From contig NZ_JADZDS010000078.1 of the NCBI RefSeq assembly GCF_020850895.1, forward strand, positions 21,365 to 85,364: DNA of 64,000 nucleotides, written 5' to 3'. Origin of the DNA: Thermomonas sp. Its GTDB lineage: Bacteria > Pseudomonadota > Gammaproteobacteria > Xanthomonadales > Xanthomonadaceae. The position numbers and the translations under genes were made by a program. The notes under the pieces are model-generated. The model saw nothing but the letters and a program-made list of their open reading frames with translations, ran no database searches and was not told where the DNA came from. Positions within the stretch are counted from its first letter, which is position 1, and each line of letters starts with the position of its first letter. Shown here piece by piece: positions 18,494 through 28,333 of the stretch.

Positions 18494-19300
18494 ATGACTG
18501 CACGTCCCTTGCGCCTGACCCTCGCCCTTGCCGCCTTGCTGGTCGCCACGAGCGGCATTGCCGGCGAACGCGAGGACAACCGCGCCGACAATGCACTGCG
18601 TGTCATGCGCGAGATCCAAGCGGTTCCGGACAACTCGATCCCGGATCGCCTGCTCGATGAAGCCCGCGGGATTATCGTGATTCCGGACACCATCAAGGCC
18701 GGCTTCGTGATCGGTGGTCGCCGCGGGCTGGGGCTGATGTCGGTCAAGAACCCGGACGGCAGTTGGTCGAATCCGGTGTTCGTCAAACTCACCGGCGCCA
18801 GCGTCGGCTTCCAGGCCGGTGTGCAGTCGGCAGACGTGATCCTGGTGTTCCGCAGCGAACGCGGCCTGGACAACATCATCAACGGCAAAGTCACCCTCGG
18901 CGCCGATGCCTCGGTCGCCGCCGGCCCGGTCGGCCGCAATGCCGCCGCCGCCACCGATGGCTCGCTCAAGGCCGAGATCTGGTCATGGTCGCGCGCGCGC
19001 GGATTGTTCGCTGGAGTCGCACTGGACGGCGCGATCCTGCAGATCGACCACGGCGCCAACCGCAGTGCCTACGGCTATGGCATCACCCCACGGATGGTAT
19101 TCGAGGGGCGCACGCCGCAGGCCGCCTCGCCCCCGATCGTTGCCTTCCGCGACGAACTGGAAGAAGCCACGACCGCGGCACGGAACTCGCGCCGCGGCTC
19201 TGCGCCGCCAGCAGCCTCCAGCAGCACGAGCGCGCATCCGCTGGACTCCCAGGCGCCGGCATCCAGCACCCCACTCCCGGAGCCGGCGACACGGCCGTAA
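18494..19300 (+). CDS. SYLF (YSC84-like) lipid-binding domain protein
   Basis: 268 residues with a signal peptide (LRLTLALAALLVATSGIAG). The SYLF domain covers about residues 55-200: IPDRLLDEARGIIVIP, KAGFVIGGRRGLGLMSV, VGFQAGVQSADVILVF and LGADASVAAGPVGR. In eukaryotes this domain binds phosphoinositides; in bacteria such proteins are exported and their role is open. A Ser/Pro-rich tail of about 40 residues follows. The ATG at 18494 is chosen over the track start because it begins the signal peptide. Confidence 0.85.
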   Translation: MTARPLRLTLALAALLVATSGIAGEREDNRADNALRVMREIQAVPDNSIPDRLLDEARGIIVIPDTIKAGFVIGGRRGLGLMSVKNPDGSWSNPVFVKLTGASVGFQAGVQSADVILVFRSERGLDNIINGKVTLGADASVAAGPVGRNAAAATDGSLKAEIWSWSRARGLFAGVALDGAILQIDHGANRSAYGYGITPRMVFEGRTPQAASPPIVAFRDELEEATTAARNSRRGSAPPAASSSTSAHPLDSQAPASSTPLPEPATRP

Positions 19301-19348
19301 GCGACCACGTGGGGTAGAATCGCCGCGTCCACACACACAGGTGCAATC

Positions 19349-19567
19349 ATGGGTGGTTTCAGCATCTGGCACTGGCTGATCGTGCTGCTCATCGTCCTTC
19401 TCGTGTTCGGCACCAAGCGCCTGACCTCGGGCGCGCGCGACCTCGGCAAGGCCGTCAACGAATTCAAGAAAGGCGTCCACGGCGACGACAAGCCGACAGC
19501 GCCCACCGGAGGCGACAGGTCCGCATCGGCAGCGGATTCGCGCGGGCCGGACGACAGCGCCCACTGA
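19349..19567 (+). CDS. tatA: Sec-independent translocase subunit TatA
   Basis: Pore-forming subunit of twin-arginine export. 72 residues: one N-terminal TM ([15 protein letters not shown]), the FGTKRL hinge, an amphipathic helix ([14 protein letters not shown]) and an acidic tail. First gene of tatABC, with 18 bp to tatB. Confidence 0.95.
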   Translation: MGGFSIWHWLIVLLIVLLVFGTKRLTSGARDLGKAVNEFKKGVHGDDKPTAPTGGDRSASAADSRGPDDSAH

Positions 19568-19585
19568 TCCTTTCAGGCACCGCCG

Positions 19586-19942
19586 ATGTTCGATTTTTCT
19601 TTCGGCGAAATGCTGGTGGTGGCGCTGGTGGCCCTCGTGGTCCTGGGGCCAGAACGCTTGCCCAAGGCCGCACGCTTTGCCGGCCTGTGGGTGCGCAAGG
19701 CGCGTGCGCAGTGGTATTCGATGAAGAACGAGCTGGAGCAGGAACTGGCCAGCGAAGAATTGCGCCGTAGCCTGGCCGACGCCCGCACGACCCTCGAAGA
19801 ATCGCACGCAAGCACGCTGGCGGCCGTAAGCACAGCCAGCGATGCGCTGGAGGACGCTGCCTCGCCCGCGGTCCCGCCTGCAGGCACGTCCCCGCCTGTC
19901 GTCGTCAGCGAAGCCGGAGACCGTCGCGATGACCGAGGCTGA
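19586..19942 (+). CDS. tatB: Sec-independent translocase subunit TatB
   Basis: 118 residues. MFDFSFGEMLVVALVALVVLGPERLP is the TatB signature, with the early Glu in the TM and the GPERLP hinge. It is followed by a longer amphipathic/coiled region (KNELEQELASEELRRSL) and a Pro/Ala-rich tail. TatB forms the substrate receptor with TatC. Its end overlaps the tatC start by 14 bp. Confidence 0.95.
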   Translation: MFDFSFGEMLVVALVALVVLGPERLPKAARFAGLWVRKARAQWYSMKNELEQELASEELRRSLADARTTLEESHASTLAAVSTASDALEDAASPAVPPAGTSPPVVVSEAGDRRDDRG

Positions 19943-20678
19943 CGGCGACAGCGAACGCCCGCTGATCGCCCACTTGCTGGAGCTGCGTTCGCGCTTGCTG
20001 CGCGGCATCGCCGGGCTGGGATTGGTGCTGGTCTGCCTGCTGCCCCTGTCCAATCGGCTGTATGCGGAACTGGCCAAGCCGCTGCTGGCCAAATTGCCCG
20101 CGGGCAGCCACATCATCGCCACCCAGGTCGCCAGCCCGTTCTTTGCGCCGATGAAACTGGCGTTCTTCGTCGCCCTGCTGCTCTCGATGCCGTGGCTGCT
20201 CTACCAAGCTTGGGCATTCGTGGCGCCGGGGTTGTACCAGCGCGAGAAGCGACTGGCACTGCCGCTGCTGTCGTCGGCGCTGCTGCTGTTCTACGCAGGT
20301 TGTGCCTTCGCCTATTTCCTGGTGCTGCCAATGGTGTTCGGTTTCCTCACCCGGGTGACGCCCGAAGGCGTGGCGATGATGACCGACATCAGCGCCTACC
20401 TCGATTTCGTGCTGGTGCTGTTCCTTGCCTTCGGCCTTGCCTTCGAATTGCCGGTGGCACTGGTGATCCTCGTGTTGCTCGGCTGGATCACTCCGGCGCA
20501 ACTGCGCGAGGGACGCGGCTACGCGGTTGTCGGCATCTTCATCGTCGCCGCCGTGCTGACGCCGCCGGACGTGGTCAGCCAGCTGATGCTGGCGATCCCG
20601 ATGTGCCTGCTGTACGAGGCCGGTATCCTCGCCGCCCAGTTCGTCACGCCACGCTATCCCGCCGATGCCTCCCCCTGA
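19929..20678 (+). CDS. tatC: Sec-independent translocase subunit TatC
   Basis: 249 residues, six TM segments. N-terminal LIAHLLELRSRLLR, the first periplasmic-loop region ASPFFAPMKLAFF, and the conserved FELPVALVIL in TM4 are family marks. The start is the ATG at 19929, within the last codons of tatB, rather than the track start at 19842 deep inside tatB. Overlaps the next gene by 14 bp. Confidence 0.95.
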   Translation: MTEADGDSERPLIAHLLELRSRLLRGIAGLGLVLVCLLPLSNRLYAELAKPLLAKLPAGSHIIATQVASPFFAPMKLAFFVALLLSMPWLLYQAWAFVAPGLYQREKRLALPLLSSALLLFYAGCAFAYFLVLPMVFGFLTRVTPEGVAMMTDISAYLDFVLVLFLAFGLAFELPVALVILVLLGWITPAQLREGRGYAVVGIFIVAAVLTPPDVVSQLMLAIPMCLLYEAGILAAQFVTPRYPADASP

Positions 20679-21369
20679 ACCCATTCCAGCCGGCTTCTGG
20701 ATGCGCTACACGGCATGGTCACTCGACACCGCCTGCCTGCTGCCGGTTGCCGCCCTGCTAGGGCTGGCTCCGCTGGGTGCCGCGCTGGCAAACGCACAGG
20801 CGGCACTGCACGCGTTGGCCGCAGCCATGGCGCATGGCATGGACACCGCCGTGGCACAGGCACAGACGCCGCTGGAAATGGCCCTCACCCTGCTTGGGGA
20901 TCCACGCCTGAATGCCAGCGTGGATCAGCTGTCGGCGGCATTGACCACCCTCCTCATCGTGCCCCCATTGCTTTACGCGGCACTCGCCTGCCTGTGGTCG
21001 TTGGCTTTCGAGTGCTCGTCCTGGCAGGCCACGCCGGGCAAGCGCGCGTTGGGTCTACGCGTCACTGATGCCGGGGGCGCAAGACTCGATATCGCCCAAG
21101 CGCTGATACGGTTTGCCGCTGCCAGCCTGTCCTGGCTCACCCTCAACCTCGGCCATGCAATGGTCCTGTTTGCGCCGCACCTGGCCTTGCACGACCGTTT
21201 CAGCCGCACCCGCGTACTTGCCGATCCAACGCGGCGAGTGCTGCCAACCTGGGCACGGCTGTGGCTGCTGGTGCAGGCAGTTGCCGGAACCATTGCATGC
21301 GCCTGGCTGTTGATGGCCCTGTACGCCTGGATGCAATCCCTGTTGGGGCAGGCGTTGACCGGTCCGTGA
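20665..21369 (+). CDS. RDD family membrane protein
   Basis: 234 residues. RDD motif near the N-terminus (FWMRYTAWSLDTACLLP), a TPGKRALGLRVTDAGG loop after the second TM pair and LHDRFSRTRVL later: the usual RDD arrangement, with four or so TMs. It begins inside tatC (14-bp overlap), so it is expressed with the tat operon. Role unknown; some RDD proteins have been linked to ion transport, but nothing here shows that. Confidence 0.85.
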   Translation: MPPPEPIPAGFWMRYTAWSLDTACLLPVAALLGLAPLGAALANAQAALHALAAAMAHGMDTAVAQAQTPLEMALTLLGDPRLNASVDQLSAALTTLLIVPPLLYAALACLWSLAFECSSWQATPGKRALGLRVTDAGGARLDIAQALIRFAAASLSWLTLNLGHAMVLFAPHLALHDRFSRTRVLADPTRRVLPTWARLWLLVQAVAGTIACAWLLMALYAWMQSLLGQALTGP

Positions 21370-21379
21370 TGGACTGAGA

Positions 21380-22306
21380 TCAAGCTTCGATCTGATGCGG
21401 CGGGGAATTCGGCACCGGCGATCCGCCCTCTCCGAAGGTGTCGCGCCACGCCAGGAAGGCGGCGCCGGACACCAGCACCAGCGCGGCGCACGCAAAACCC
21501 AGCATCACCAGCGCCGCCAGCAGGTTGCCCAACACCGGATGGATCGCTCCGCCTAGAACAGCCAGCAGTGCTGACACCAGTGCCGCGACCAGTGCGCCAA
21601 TGACCAGCGCACCGACGAACAAGGTGGCAGCCAGCAGGTTGGCCGCGGCATTGCATACCGCTGCGCGCAACGCCAAGCCGAGTGCCGGAAGCAGGCGGCA
21701 CCCGGAAAACAGCATCAAAGGGATGGAATACAGCAACAGCGCATAGCTGAAGTAGTTGAAGACCATCTGCACCACGAACAGCAGTCCCGGATGCGCCGGA
21801 CCCTGCATCTCGGGCGTCCCGCCCCGCATCACCACTTCCACCGCCTTCAGGTAGTCCTGCCAGTACCCGACTCCTGCCAGCGCCACCACCAGCCCCCCGC
21901 CCACCACGGCGAGCACGACCTGCACCAGCCCCAGCCAAGCCAAGCCCTGCCCAGATTGGCTGCACAGCGGCGCAAACAGGTCGCGCGCACGCACCGGATG
22001 CCCGGCTTCGACCGCACGCACCACGTGCATCAGGCCACCAAGCAGGATCGGCACCAAGAACATGATCAACAGGGCCAAGGCCAGCGCGACGAGCATCAAC
22101 AGCTTCATGTCCGGAAGTTGTCCATCCGCACGCTCGTCGCCGATCAACAAGGACAACACCAGAGCCATTGCCGACACTGCCATGTACAAGCTCGACACCA
22201 GCAACATGCCTGCACCAAACACCGCCCGCGGGTTCTTTGCCCCCAGGTCGATGGCCTGCCGGAACCACACCAGGCCTTGACCGGCCGGCAACCTGCGAAT
22301 GTCCAT
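21380..22306 (-). CDS. BPSS1780-type integral membrane protein
   Basis: 308 residues with about six TM helices. The N-terminal RRLPAGQGLVWFRQAIDLGAKNP and the PILLGGLMHVVRAVEAGHPV segment are characteristic of the BPSS1780 family, which is of unknown function. It converges on the RDD gene with 10 bp between. Confidence 0.8.
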   Translation of the reverse strand: MDIRRLPAGQGLVWFRQAIDLGAKNPRAVFGAGMLLVSSLYMAVSAMALVLSLLIGDERADGQLPDMKLLMLVALALALLIMFLVPILLGGLMHVVRAVEAGHPVRARDLFAPLCSQSGQGLAWLGLVQVVLAVVGGGLVVALAGVGYWQDYLKAVEVVMRGGTPEMQGPAHPGLLFVVQMVFNYFSYALLLYSIPLMLFSGCRLLPALGLALRAAVCNAAANLLAATLFVGALVIGALVAALVSALLAVLGGAIHPVLGNLLAALVMLGFACAALVLVSGAAFLAWRDTFGEGGSPVPNSPPHQIEA

Positions 22307-22348
22307 TCAACGCCCCGAAATCACCGCGACAGGATACCGGATGGCGCG

Positions 22349-23062
22349 TCAACGCCGGGTGTGGCGCACGAACCTGCGCAGTACGCGGCGCGCCAATGGC
22401 GTGGCCTTGACCGCCGCATGCAGACTGTCGGCACAGCGTCCGGCACGGGCCAGGTCGTCAGCGCGGGCATTGATGTAGCCGCGCATGTGCGCAGTGCCGA
22501 ACTCGGGATGGAACTGCACGCCCCAAGTCGAATCCCCCCAACGCAGCGCGTGGCAGGCGTCGTGCGCATTGCTGGCCAGCACCACCGCATCGGCCGATGG
22601 CTTCAGCACGCTCTGCATGTGGGTGGCCTGCACCGGAAACTGCATCGGCAGCCCGGCGAACAAGGGATCGCCTGACGCCGCCGCGGTCAGCTCGATATCC
22701 ACGGTCCCCATCTCGCGTCCCTTCGGGTTGTAGTCCACCTCTCCGCCGAAGGCGTGCGCCAGCAACTGGTGGCCGTAACAGATGCCCAGCACCGGCAACC
22801 CGGCCTGTGCGGCCTCGCGCAGCCAATCGGCACTGCGTTCGCTCCAGTCCAATCGATCGGTCACCATCGCCGCCGAGCCAGTGACCAGCACGCCGGCGAA
22901 GCCTTCGCGGCTGGGCAGCGCCTCACCATGTTCGACATCGACCACGATGGCCTCGTCGCGACCAAGCCCGGAGGCCACCCGGATCCAGTGCGAGAAGCTG
23001 CCATAACGATGCATCGAGGTGATCGGGTGGCCGGTCTGCAGGATCAGGAACGGGGCGGGCAT
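22349..23062 (-). CDS. Class I glutamine amidotransferase domain protein
   Basis: 237 residues, a single GATase1 domain like the amidotransferase half of GMP synthase. Nucleophile Cys95 in [10 protein letters not shown] and the His185-Glu187 pair in QFHPEF complete the triad. Stand-alone members of this class include glutaminases and gamma-glutamyl-hydrolase-like enzymes; no synthetase partner is adjacent. Divergent from glyQ. Confidence 0.85.
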   Translation of the reverse strand: MPAPFLILQTGHPITSMHRYGSFSHWIRVASGLGRDEAIVVDVEHGEALPSREGFAGVLVTGSAAMVTDRLDWSERSADWLREAAQAGLPVLGICYGHQLLAHAFGGEVDYNPKGREMGTVDIELTAAASGDPLFAGLPMQFPVQATHMQSVLKPSADAVVLASNAHDACHALRWGDSTWGVQFHPEFGTAHMRGYINARADDLARAGRCADSLHAAVKATPLARRVLRRFVRHTRR

Positions 23063-23250
23063 GGGCGTTTCATCCGGTTCCCGCCGGGGCGCGGGGCAGG
23101 CGCATTTATACTAGACAATCGCTCGTCGCATTCGAGCGCAGATGGCAGCAGGCCATGTCCTGCGTGCATCATCGGCCTTGCCCGACCGATGTCGGCATCG
23201 CGCACACGTCCGCCCATCCTTCTCTCGCTGCTTTTGCAACCTCCACCTCC

Positions 23251-24162
23251 ATGACCGTCGCCATCACCTTCCAGCAACTCATCTCGCGCCTCAACGCCTA
23301 TTGGGCGGAGCAGGGCTGCGTGCTGATCCAGCCGCTCGACCTCGAAGTCGGGGCAGGCACCTTCCATCCCGCCACCTTCCTGCGCGCGATCGGGCCGGAA
23401 AGCTGGAACGCGGCCTACGTGCAGCCTTCGCGCCGCCCCACCGACGGCCGCTACGGCGACAACCCCAATCGCCTGCAGCGCTATTACCAATACCAGGTGG
23501 TGATGAAGCCCAGCCCCGACAACATCGTCGAGCTGTATTTCGATTCGCTGAAAAGCCTCGGCATCGATCCGCTGGTGCACGACCTGCGCCTGGTCGAGGA
23601 CAACTGGGAATCGCCGACACTGGGCGCCTGGGGCCTCGGCTGGGAAGTGTGGTTGAACGGGATGGAAGTCACCCAGTTCACCTATTTCCAGCAAGCCGGC
23701 GGGCTCGAATGCCGGCCGGTGCTGGGTGAAATCACCTACGGCCTGGAGCGCCTCTGCATGTACCTGCAGAACTGCGACAACGTCTACGACCTGGTCTGGA
23801 CCTACGGGCCCGACGGCGCGCCGGTGACCTATGGCGATGTCTACCACCAGAACGAAGTCGAGCAGAGCGCCTACAACTTCGAACATGCCAATGTCGACGA
23901 AATGTTCCATCGCTTCGACGCCTGCGAAGCCGAGGCCATGAAGCTGGTCGAGGCTGGCCTGCCGCTGCCCGCCTACGAGCAGGTCACCAAGGCCAGCCAC
24001 AGCTTCAACCTGCTGGACGCACGCCGCGCGATCAGCGTCACCGAGCGCCAGCGCTACATCCTGCGCGTGCGCACGTTGGCGCAGGCGGTGGCGAAGCTGT
24101 ACGAGGCCAAGCGGCTGGACGCCGTTGCCAGCAAGACGGCAGCCAAGGAGGCACAGGCATGA
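23251..24162 (+). CDS. glyQ: Glycyl-tRNA synthetase alpha subunit
   Basis: Catalytic subunit of the alpha2-beta2 glycyl-tRNA synthetase. 303 residues (E. coli 303). [33 protein letters not shown] and [14 protein letters not shown] are near-invariant. The ATG at 23251 (MTVAITFQQ) is preferred over the track start at 23155. A TATACT -10-like box at 23107-23112 could drive a leader of about 130 nt. The glyS start overlaps the stop by 4 bp (ATGA). Confidence 0.97.
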   Translation: MTVAITFQQLISRLNAYWAEQGCVLIQPLDLEVGAGTFHPATFLRAIGPESWNAAYVQPSRRPTDGRYGDNPNRLQRYYQYQVVMKPSPDNIVELYFDSLKSLGIDPLVHDLRLVEDNWESPTLGAWGLGWEVWLNGMEVTQFTYFQQAGGLECRPVLGEITYGLERLCMYLQNCDNVYDLVWTYGPDGAPVTYGDVYHQNEVEQSAYNFEHANVDEMFHRFDACEAEAMKLVEAGLPLPAYEQVTKASHSFNLLDARRAISVTERQRYILRVRTLAQAVAKLYEAKRLDAVASKTAAKEAQA

Positions 24163-26330
24163 GCATGCAGCCGCTGTTGATCGAACTGGGCACCGAGGAA
24201 CTGCCGGTCAAGGCGCTGCCGGGTCTGGCGCAGGCCCTGTTCGATGGCGTGCTCGCGGCGCTGGACAAGCGCGGCGTGGTGATCGAACGCGGCGATGCCA
24301 AGCCGCTGTATTCACCACGTCGGCTGGCGGTGCTGCTGCCGGGCGTGGCGATGCAACAACCGGAACAGCGCAGCGAGGTGCTGGGCCCGTACTTGAATAT
24401 CGCGCTCGATGCCGACGGCAATCCCACCAAGGCACTGCAGGGCTTCGCCGCCAAGGCCGGGGTGGATTGGACCGCGCTGGAGAAAACCTCCGACGCCAAG
24501 GGCGAGCGCTTCGTGCATCGCGCGGTCACGCCGGGCGCGCTGACCATCGACCTGCTGCAGGGCGTGCTGGAGGACGCACTGGCGGGGATGCCGATTCCCA
24601 AGCCGATGCGCTGGGGCGATCACGCCTACGGGTTTGCACGCCCGCTGCACTGGCTGGTGGCCTTGCTCGGCGGCACCGTGGCCAGCGTCGAGGTGCTGGG
24701 CATTCGTGCAGGCCGCCATTCCCGTGGCCATCGCTTCCATGCGCCGGGCGATATCAGCTTCGCCCAGCCGCAGGACTATGTGCAGGCCATGCGCAGCGCC
24801 TTCGTGCTGGTTGATCCGGGCGAACGCCGCGCGCGGGTCATCGCCGAAGTCGAGGCCGCCGCCAAGGCGGTCGGTGGTAGCGCACGCATCAGCGAAGACA
24901 ACCTCGCGCAGGTGAACTGCCTCAACGAATGGCCGGTAGCGGTGGCCTGCGCCTTCGAACGCGACTTCCTGGGCGTGCCGCAGGAAGCCTTGATCGAGAC
25001 CATGGAGAGCAACCAGAAATTCTTTCCGGTGCTCGATGGAGACGGCCGCCTGACCGAGCATTTCATCGGCATCGCCAATATCGAATCCAAGGCGCCGGGC
25101 GAGATCCGCAAGGGCTACGAGCGGGTGATTCGCCCACGCTTCGCCGATGCCAAGTTCTTCTTCGATGAAGACCTGAAGCAAGGCCTGGCCGCGATGGGCG
25201 CGGGCCTGAAGGCCGTGACCTATCAAGCCAAGCTCGGCAGCGTGGCCGACAAGGTGGAACGGGTGGCCGCGCTGACGGAAACCATCGCCGCGCAGGTGGG
25301 CGTCGATCCGACGCAAGCCAAGCGTGCGGCGATGCTGGCGAAGAACGACCTGCAATCGCGCATGGTCAACGAATTCCCGGAATTGCAGGGGATCGCAGGA
25401 CGCTATTACGCACAGCGTGCGGGCGAATCCGCGGAGGTGGCACTGGCCATCGACGAGGCCTATCGCCCGCGATTTGCCGCCGACGACATTGCGGCCTCGC
25501 CATTGGGAAAATTGCTGGCCATTGCCGAACGGCTCGACACGCTGGCCGGTGGCTTTGCCGCAGGCCTGAAGCCCACCGGCAACAAGGACCCGTTCGCGCT
25601 GCGCCGCAATGCCTTGGGGTTGGCGCGCACCATCATCGAATCCGGTTTCGAACTGGATTTGAAGGCACTGTTGGCAACATCTGCACAGGGCGCCATCGGC
25701 TCCATCCAGACGGTCATTCATCGCACGCTGGATGCGAAGCTGGCTGCCGCAAAGAGCGAGGGCGTCAAGGCAGTGGGCGCGAGCACAGGCACGTGGATGC
25801 CGGTTGGGGAAACCGTGGCCACTGATCTGTACGACTTCATCCTCGACCGCCTGCGCGGTTACTACGCCGACCGTGGCGTCCCCGCCGCACATTTCAACGC
25901 CGTCGCCGAGCTCAAGCCGGCCTCACTGCACGATTTCGCCCGCCGTCTCGACGCCATCGGCCAGTTCGCCCAGCTGCCCGAAGCCGCCGCACTGGCCGCC
26001 GCCAACAAGCGCATCGGCAATATCCTGAAGAAAGCCGACATCACCATCCCGGCGATGAACGAGGCCGCCCTGCTGCGGGAGCCAGCCGAGCTGGCGCTGG
26101 CCGAGGCGGTGGAAACCGCTTACGCCGAAACCGGCCCGGCGCTGGCGCAGGGCGATTACGTCAGTGTGCTGACGCGACTCGCTCAGCTGCGCGCACCGGT
26201 GGACGCGTTCTTCGACGGCGTGATGGTCAACGCCGATGACCCCGCCATCCGCGCCAATCGCCTCGCATTGCTGCACCGGTTGGCACAGCGGCTGGGCAGC
26301 GTGGCGGCGATCGAGTTCCTGTCGATCTGA
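24159..26330 (+). CDS. glyS: Glycyl-tRNA synthetase beta subunit
   Basis: 723 residues, slightly longer than E. coli GlyS (689). [17 protein letters not shown] at the N-terminus, [10 protein letters not shown] and [12 protein letters not shown] in the central part, and a C-terminal anticodon-binding helical region. It binds tRNA-Gly and contributes editing-like HD-superfamily elements. ATGA overlap with glyQ ensures equimolar synthesis. Confidence 0.97.
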   Translation: MSMQPLLIELGTEELPVKALPGLAQALFDGVLAALDKRGVVIERGDAKPLYSPRRLAVLLPGVAMQQPEQRSEVLGPYLNIALDADGNPTKALQGFAAKAGVDWTALEKTSDAKGERFVHRAVTPGALTIDLLQGVLEDALAGMPIPKPMRWGDHAYGFARPLHWLVALLGGTVASVEVLGIRAGRHSRGHRFHAPGDISFAQPQDYVQAMRSAFVLVDPGERRARVIAEVEAAAKAVGGSARISEDNLAQVNCLNEWPVAVACAFERDFLGVPQEALIETMESNQKFFPVLDGDGRLTEHFIGIANIESKAPGEIRKGYERVIRPRFADAKFFFDEDLKQGLAAMGAGLKAVTYQAKLGSVADKVERVAALTETIAAQVGVDPTQAKRAAMLAKNDLQSRMVNEFPELQGIAGRYYAQRAGESAEVALAIDEAYRPRFAADDIAASPLGKLLAIAERLDTLAGGFAAGLKPTGNKDPFALRRNALGLARTIIESGFELDLKALLATSAQGAIGSIQTVIHRTLDAKLAAAKSEGVKAVGASTGTWMPVGETVATDLYDFILDRLRGYYADRGVPAAHFNAVAELKPASLHDFARRLDAIGQFAQLPEAAALAAANKRIGNILKKADITIPAMNEAALLREPAELALAEAVETAYAETGPALAQGDYVSVLTRLAQLRAPVDAFFDGVMVNADDPAIRANRLALLHRLAQRLGSVAAIEFLSI

Positions 26331-26398
26331 TCGCCCGTCCGTATCCGCGTTCAGCAGCGGGCGGGCAGACCTACGCCGCAGCCCGCTATCCTGAGAGC

Positions 26399-28333
26399 AT
26401 GCCGAACACCCGGTATCGCATCACCGTCGCCCTCGCCTGCCTGATCGCCAGCGCACCTGCATTTGCCGTCAAGGTGCGTCAGATTCGGATCGAAGGCCTG
26501 CACGATCCCGCCGTCGAGGCCAATGTGCGCAGCGCACTGTCGCTGCAGGACGCGCTGGATCGTGAACTGCGGCCGCGCCGCCTGGCCTATTTGCTGCGAA
26601 CCGCCAATGACGAAGTCCGGACGGCGCTGGAACCCTTCGGCTATTACGCGCCGACCATCACCATCCAGCGCAGTGATCGCAGCGGCATCACATCGACTGC
26701 ACACGATGAGGCCGACGAGGGCAGCGCCGATGACGTGGCGAGCGGCGATGCAAAATCCGACAGCCCCTTGCTCGAGGATGACGACAGCGCGGTCGACCCG
26801 CCCGATCCGGAGGCGAAGGGCACGATCCGCAGCCGTGGCGATGCCCTGACCGTCACCATCACGATCAACCTGGGGCCACCTGTGCGCGTGCGCGGCTTCG
26901 ATCTTGGCGTCGATGGCGCGGCCAGCACCGACCCGACCGTGGCAGCTGCGCTCGCGCAATTCCAGCCACGTGCCGGCGAGGTCATGAACCATGCGCTGTA
27001 CGAGGATGGCAAAGCCAGGATCAGTCGGGCGCTGTCCGCGCATGGCTGGTTCGATGCCAGCCTCGACGAACACCGGGTCGAAGTGACCCGCGAGGCGCAG
27101 GCCGCCGACCTGCAACTGCGCTGGAATTCCGGCCAACGCTACACGCTCGGTGAGGCACGCTTCAACCAGACACCAACGCCCTTCCTGCGCGACGACCTGC
27201 TGCGCAAATTGGTGCCGTGGCAGGTCGGTGAGGCTTACGATGACGCCGAGCTGGAACGGCTGCGCCGCTCGCTGGTGGCACTGGACTACTTCGCGCTGGT
27301 CGATGTGCAAGCCCAGCCCGATCAGGCCAGCGACCACCGCACACCCGTCGCCGTCGAACTGACCCCCGCCAAACGCAGCATCTACACCCTCGGCCTGAGC
27401 TACGGCACGCTGGATGGCCCCGGCATCAGCGCCAGCGTCGAGCGCCGCTACCTCAACAGCCGCGGGCACAAGGCGCTGGCACAGGTCGACTGGGCGCGCC
27501 TGCGCAAGGCCGTCACCCTGCAATACCGGATCCCCGCCTTCGCCTGGCTGGACGGCTGGTACACCGCCAGCCTGCAGGCCAGTGACGAGCAGACCGATTA
27601 CGTCAACAGCCGGCGGCTGGAATTCGTGGCCAGCCGCAGCGGGCAATACAACGACCACCTCAACCTGATCGCCTCGCTGCATCTGCTGCGCGAGCGCTGG
27701 GCCTATCGTTCCATCCTCAAGCCCACCGAGGACTTCCGTTTTGCCAGCTTCCTGTATCCGGCACTGCAAGCCGACTACATCGCCGTCGATGATCGCATGG
27801 CACCGCGCCGCGGCTTCGGTGCCAGTGCCATCCTGCGTGGCGGTCAAGGCGGCAGCGATGGCCATGCAAGCTTCGCCCAACTCTACCTGTCAGCGCAGTG
27901 GTTCCATGGCTTCGATGCCGACAGTCGCCTGATCGTGCGCGGCGAGTTTGGCCACACCTTCACCGACGACGTGCTCGACCTGCCGCCCAGCCTGCGCTTC
28001 TACGCTGGCGGCGACCGCAGCGTGCGCGGTTATGGCTGGCACGAGATCGGCCCGCGCATCGTCACCAGCGGTGGCGATTTCTTCACCGGCGCGCCGAACC
28101 TGCTGACCGCCAGCCTCGAATACGAGCGCTATTTCAACGGCCCGTGGGGCGCAGCCGTATTCGTCGACAGCGGCAGTGCCTTCGATGGCCGCAGGCCCGA
28201 CATGCACACCGGTGTAGGCATTGGCCTGCGCTGGCGCTCGCCGGTCGGCCCGGTGCGGATCGACCTGGCGCACGGTCTGAATGACCCGGATTCGCCGGTG
28301 ACGCTGCATCTGAATATCGGGGCGGATCTGTGA
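26399..28333 (+). CDS. tamA: Outer-membrane translocation/assembly protein TamA
   Basis: Omp85-family beta-barrel that works with TamB in outer-membrane and autotransporter assembly. 644 residues: signal peptide 1-23, POTRA domains at about 25-320, 16-stranded barrel at the C-terminus. POTRA1 starts KVRQIRIEGLHD. An acidic low-complexity stretch (about residues 92-147, rich in D/E/S) interrupts the strand pair of POTRA1, which I do not recall in E. coli TamA. The barrel holds RSVRGYGWHEIGPR, the VRGY-type lid-lock motif. Stop overlaps the tamB ATG by one base. Confidence 0.92.
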   Translation: MPNTRYRITVALACLIASAPAFAVKVRQIRIEGLHDPAVEANVRSALSLQDALDRELRPRRLAYLLRTANDEVRTALEPFGYYAPTITIQRSDRSGITSTAHDEADEGSADDVASGDAKSDSPLLEDDDSAVDPPDPEAKGTIRSRGDALTVTITINLGPPVRVRGFDLGVDGAASTDPTVAAALAQFQPRAGEVMNHALYEDGKARISRALSAHGWFDASLDEHRVEVTREAQAADLQLRWNSGQRYTLGEARFNQTPTPFLRDDLLRKLVPWQVGEAYDDAELERLRRSLVALDYFALVDVQAQPDQASDHRTPVAVELTPAKRSIYTLGLSYGTLDGPGISASVERRYLNSRGHKALAQVDWARLRKAVTLQYRIPAFAWLDGWYTASLQASDEQTDYVNSRRLEFVASRSGQYNDHLNLIASLHLLRERWAYRSILKPTEDFRFASFLYPALQADYIAVDDRMAPRRGFGASAILRGGQGGSDGHASFAQLYLSAQWFHGFDADSRLIVRGEFGHTFTDDVLDLPPSLRFYAGGDRSVRGYGWHEIGPRIVTSGGDFFTGAPNLLTASLEYERYFNGPWGAAVFVDSGSAFDGRRPDMHTGVGIGLRWRSPVGPVRIDLAHGLNDPDSPVTLHLNIGADL

